NCBI GenBank assembly: GCA_036499395.1
Contig: DASYDW010000099.1
Coordinates: 1 to 64,000, forward strand
Length of the DNA: 64,000 bases
Source of the DNA: Pirellulales bacterium
Lineage (GTDB): Bacteria > Planctomycetota > Planctomycetia > Pirellulales > JACPPG01
Direction of reading: 5' to 3'
Under the pieces are notes generated by a model. The model searched no databases and had not been told where the DNA came from. It saw only the letters and a list, made by a program, of their open reading frames with translations. Positions 61,587-64,000 of this stretch are shown here, one piece after another. The stretch's first letter is position 1, and each line of letters starts with the position of its first letter. The position numbers and the translations under genes were made by a program.

Positions 61587-62741
61587 GTGGACGTGAAGCG
61601 TAATCCCACCCGAGCTGTTCGAATCGGCACCGCCGTGATCGGAGCCGATCACCCGGTGGCTGTGCAAAGCATGACGGCCACGCACACGCAGAACGTGGCT
61701 GCGACCGTCGGCCAGGTCAACGACCTGGTCGCCGCCGGCGCCGACGTGGTGCGGATCGCCGTCGACAACAGCAAAGATGCGGCGGCCCTGGCCGAAATTC
61801 GCCAGCAGACTAAAGCCAACTTATCGGTCGACCTACAAGAAAATTATCGCCTGGCCAGCGAGGTGGCGCCGCACGTGGATAAGGTCCGCTACAACCCGGG
61901 CCACCTTTATCATCACGAGCGTAACAAGCCTTGGCAGGACAAGGTTCGTTTTCTGGCCGATGTCGCGGGCGAAAACGACTGCGCGATCCGCGTCGGCGTG
62001 AATTGCGGGTCCGTCGATCCGGCGATGGCAGACAAGTTCGACGAGCACGATTCGATTTCTCCGATGCTTGCCAGTGCGCTCGATCATTGCGAGCTGCTGG
62101 ACTCACTCGGTTTCACTCGCTATTGCGTGTCGCTCAAGGATTCGGACCCGTCCAAAGTGATCGAAGTCAATCGTCGCTTTGCCGAGGCGCGACCCGATGT
62201 GCCGCTGCATTTGGGAGTCACCGAGGCAGGCATGCCGCCGGATGGCATCATCAAAACGCGCATCGCCTTCGAGCAACTCATCAGCCGCGGCATCGGCGAC
62301 ACGATCCGCGTATCGCTCACCGTGCCTAACAATCGCAAGCGCGAAGAGATCGAAGCCGGTCGCGCAATCCTGGCCGATATCGCCGCCGGGCGCGTCCGCA
62401 GTGTCGTCGACTTCGGACTCGATACGCTGAACATCATCAGTTGCCCCAGCTGCTCGCGCGTCGAGAACGAAGCGTTCATCGAACTGGCCCAGGACGTTAA
62501 ATCGATGACGGCGTACGCTCGCGAGCATGCTATCACGATCGCCGTGATGGGCTGCCGCGTGAACGGTCCTGGTGAAACAGACGACGCTGATCTCGGGCTG
62601 TGGTGCGGCCCGAACTTCGTCAATCTCAAGCGCGGTAGCGCCGAGCTGGGCGCCTTTCCCTACGACGCCATACTGCCACGGCTGAAGGCCGAACTCGACG
62701 CACTGATCGTCGAAAAGGCGACCGTCGGGACGGGCCAGTAA
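61587..62741 (+). CDS. ispG: 4-hydroxy-3-methylbut-2-enyl diphosphate synthase
   Basis: A 384-residue IspG (GcpE), which makes HMBPP from MEcPP in the MEP route to isoprenoids, using a 4Fe-4S cluster. Start GTG 61587 follows GGGAG. Family sequences: [26 protein letters not shown], cluster ligands in [10 protein letters not shown] and [17 protein letters not shown]. Single-domain form as in most bacteria. The next gene starts 130 bases downstream. Essential for growth in organisms with the MEP pathway. Confidence 0.97.
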   Translation: MDVKRNPTRAVRIGTAVIGADHPVAVQSMTATHTQNVAATVGQVNDLVAAGADVVRIAVDNSKDAAALAEIRQQTKANLSVDLQENYRLASEVAPHVDKVRYNPGHLYHHERNKPWQDKVRFLADVAGENDCAIRVGVNCGSVDPAMADKFDEHDSISPMLASALDHCELLDSLGFTRYCVSLKDSDPSKVIEVNRRFAEARPDVPLHLGVTEAGMPPDGIIKTRIAFEQLISRGIGDTIRVSLTVPNNRKREEIEAGRAILADIAAGRVRSVVDFGLDTLNIISCPSCSRVENEAFIELAQDVKSMTAYAREHAITIAVMGCRVNGPGETDDADLGLWCGPNFVNLKRGSAELGAFPYDAILPRLKAELDALIVEKATVGTGQ

Positions 62742-62868
62742 AGCTGTCTTGCGACCGGCATGTAGTTTTGCGTGAATTGTCTGCATAGGCGCCTACTTCT
62801 GCGCTTCGGTACACTGCTCGTGATTGTGGTGAGCCGATTCGAATTGCCGCGATTCAAGGAGGATCGCA

Positions 62869-63519
62869 ATGAATTCGTGCTTGATTGCTGCTGCGCTGTT
62901 AGCGCTGTTCGTCGAGCCCGCCGCTAAAAAAGAGGTAGACAATCCTGATCTACGGCACGAACTATTGCGCCGCAAGGATATCGATCAACAGGCACGTTTC
63001 GCCGTGATCGACTGGTTGAAGGCGCATCACGTGGTGATCGATATGCCCACCGTCTCGAAGCTCGAGCTGAAAGAGCGGCAGGAGTATGAAGGGCTCGAAG
63101 CAACGATGAAAAGCGTAGACGCTGAGAATGTTGCCTGGCTTAAGCAACTGGTTGACCAGCAAGGTTGGCCGAAAATTACGCAGGCGGGCCGGGATGGCGC
63201 GCACGCAGCCTGGCTGATAGTTCAGCATGCTAGCGCTGATCGGCCGTTTCAGCGACATTGCCTGGACTTGATGGTGGACATGCCGAAAGACGAGATTTCA
63301 GCACCGAATGTCGCGTATTTGACCGACCGCGTGTTGCTTGCTGAAGGAAAGAAGCAGCTTTACGGTACGCAATTCACGTCGGCCGATGGCCGTTGGCAGC
63401 CGCTTCCACTGGAGAACGAGGCCTTCGTCGACAAGCGACGTGCCGAAGTGGGTCTCGGACCGCTTGCCGATTATGTGATAGAGATGGAAAAGACATACGG
63501 TCGGCCGCTTAAACAATAA
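62869..63519 (+). CDS. DUF6624-like protein
   Basis: A 216-residue protein. A short hydrophobic N-terminus (SCLIAAALLALFV) is a possible signal peptide. The rest resembles DUF6624: AENVAWLKQLVDQQGWP, DGAHAAWLIVQHA, AYLTDRVLLAEGKKQLYGTQF and a tail GLGPLADYV. No catalytic motif is known for the family. ATG 62869 is preceded by AAGGAGG. The following gene starts 11 bases after its stop, so they may be cotranscribed. Confidence 0.85.
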   Translation: MNSCLIAAALLALFVEPAAKKEVDNPDLRHELLRRKDIDQQARFAVIDWLKAHHVVIDMPTVSKLELKERQEYEGLEATMKSVDAENVAWLKQLVDQQGWPKITQAGRDGAHAAWLIVQHASADRPFQRHCLDLMVDMPKDEISAPNVAYLTDRVLLAEGKKQLYGTQFTSADGRWQPLPLENEAFVDKRRAEVGLGPLADYVIEMEKTYGRPLKQ

Positions 63520-63529
63520 GGCATCGCCT

Positions 63530-64000
63530 ATGTCGACACCGGGCGAGGTGGAAAAGCCGGGGCGGCGGATTCGCATCGTGCCCCCGATATATTTCCTGGC
63601 AGCCATCGTGGCCATGGTAGCGATTGGTTGGTCGTATCCTGGTGCTGTTCTACTTGAGGCGCCCTGGAATTGGCTAGGATTCGTGCCGCTAGCCGGCGGA
63701 ATTGCCCTCGGGGGCATTTCCTCTCGTCTGTTCGCCAAGCACAAAACGACGATCAAGCCTGGGCATGTTTCTCGACAATTGCTCATCGACGGACCTTACC
63801 GGTGGACGCGCAATCCGATCTATCTCGGCATGCTCACGGTACTAGCGGGCGTGGCCATGTTAGTCGGAAGTGCCACCCCCTGGCTGCTACTACCGGTCTT
63901 CTTCGCACTAATTGCGGTGAACGTTATTCCCGTAGAAGAAGCAATGCTCATCGAGGCGTTCGGCACCGAGTACGAGATGTATCGGGCACGAGTACGCCGA
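63530..64000 (+). CDS. Isoprenylcysteine carboxyl methyltransferase-like membrane protein, cut by window end
   Basis: The 157 residues visible show several membrane helices and the ICMT/PEMT-like motif: DGPYRWTRNPIYLGMLTVLAG, then helices with LLPVFFALIAVNVIPVEEAMLIEAFGTEYEMYRARVRR. These are S-adenosylmethionine-dependent methyltransferase-like membrane proteins. The C-terminal end lies beyond the window. The start ATG 63530 follows the preceding stop by 11 bases. Substrate unknown. Confidence 0.86.
   Translation, partial: MSTPGEVEKPGRRIRIVPPIYFLAAIVAMVAIGWSYPGAVLLEAPWNWLGFVPLAGGIALGGISSRLFAKHKTTIKPGHVSRQLLIDGPYRWTRNPIYLGMLTVLAGVAMLVGSATPWLLLPVFFALIAVNVIPVEEAMLIEAFGTEYEMYRARVRR

Overview
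The window is a high-GC chromosomal segment of a planctomycete, probably a Pirellulales-type organism. The pointers are four PEP-CTERM proteins, a dockerin protein with a planctomycete-type N-terminal motif, a DUF1501 protein, an arylsulfatase, TPR-sulfotransferase and BlaR1-like proteins with carboxypeptidase-regulatory repeats, ECF sigma factors coupled to membrane proteins, and a DUF6624-like protein. This assignment is inferred from protein families; no rRNA or tRNA gene was seen.

Layout. 1-3260: a RibD/DHFR-like reductase and a fused tRNA hydroxylase (TrhO)/RluA pseudouridine synthase. 3574-5139: a low-GC phosphorylase-pYEATS protein that looks like a transferred immune effector. 5282-11121: a class C-type serine hydrolase, convergent with a BlaI/BlaR1-type regulatory pair, and a VOC protein. 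11177-16384: a giant repeat/dockerin protein and an exported protein built from RND porter-domain segments but without membrane helices. 16520-19341: a small monooxygenase and a GT-C glycosyltransferase-like membrane protein. 19654-24085: two PEP-CTERM proteins, one extremely glycine-rich, and a CARDB protein. 24234-26437: a POTRA-like/helical-repeat protein and an ECF sigma/membrane-protein pair. 26716-31487: TPR-sulfotransferase, reductase, and a HAF-repeat PEP-CTERM protein. 31689-35584: a second ECF sigma/membrane-protein pair, and YceI with a membrane protein. 35720-42372: sulfatase, NTF2-like protein, Gly-rich protein, a fourth PEP-CTERM protein and an ankyrin protein. 42788-45876: a low-GC three-gene island (possible nuclease, XRE-ImmA/IrrE protein, unknown). 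46251-47732: a histone H1-like repeat protein with a terminase-like HTH. 48086-56593: an exported HEAT-type protein, ammonium transporter, PfkB kinase, DUF1501 protein, response regulator, phosphodiesterase and Dabb protein. 56755-58871: a two-gene arginine-to-proline operon. 59194-64000: an Arg-rich disordered protein, sugar-binding lipoprotein, IspG, DUF6624-like protein and a partial isoprenylcysteine-methyltransferase-like gene.

How the genes work together. Four gene pairs share ATGA start/stop overlaps and are probably translationally coupled: BlaI/BlaR1, two sigma/membrane-protein pairs, and ornithine cyclodeaminase/arginine dihydrolase. The arginine pair forms a plausible short pathway, arginine to ornithine to proline with ammonium released; in cyanobacteria these activities are fused in one protein. 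Most other genes stand alone.

The strongest candidates for something new are the membrane-less RND-like exported protein, the phosphorylase-pYEATS effector, the low-GC three-gene island bounded by a 12-bp inverted repeat, and the histone H1-like/HTH fusion. All functional statements come from reading sequence motifs; no database search was run.
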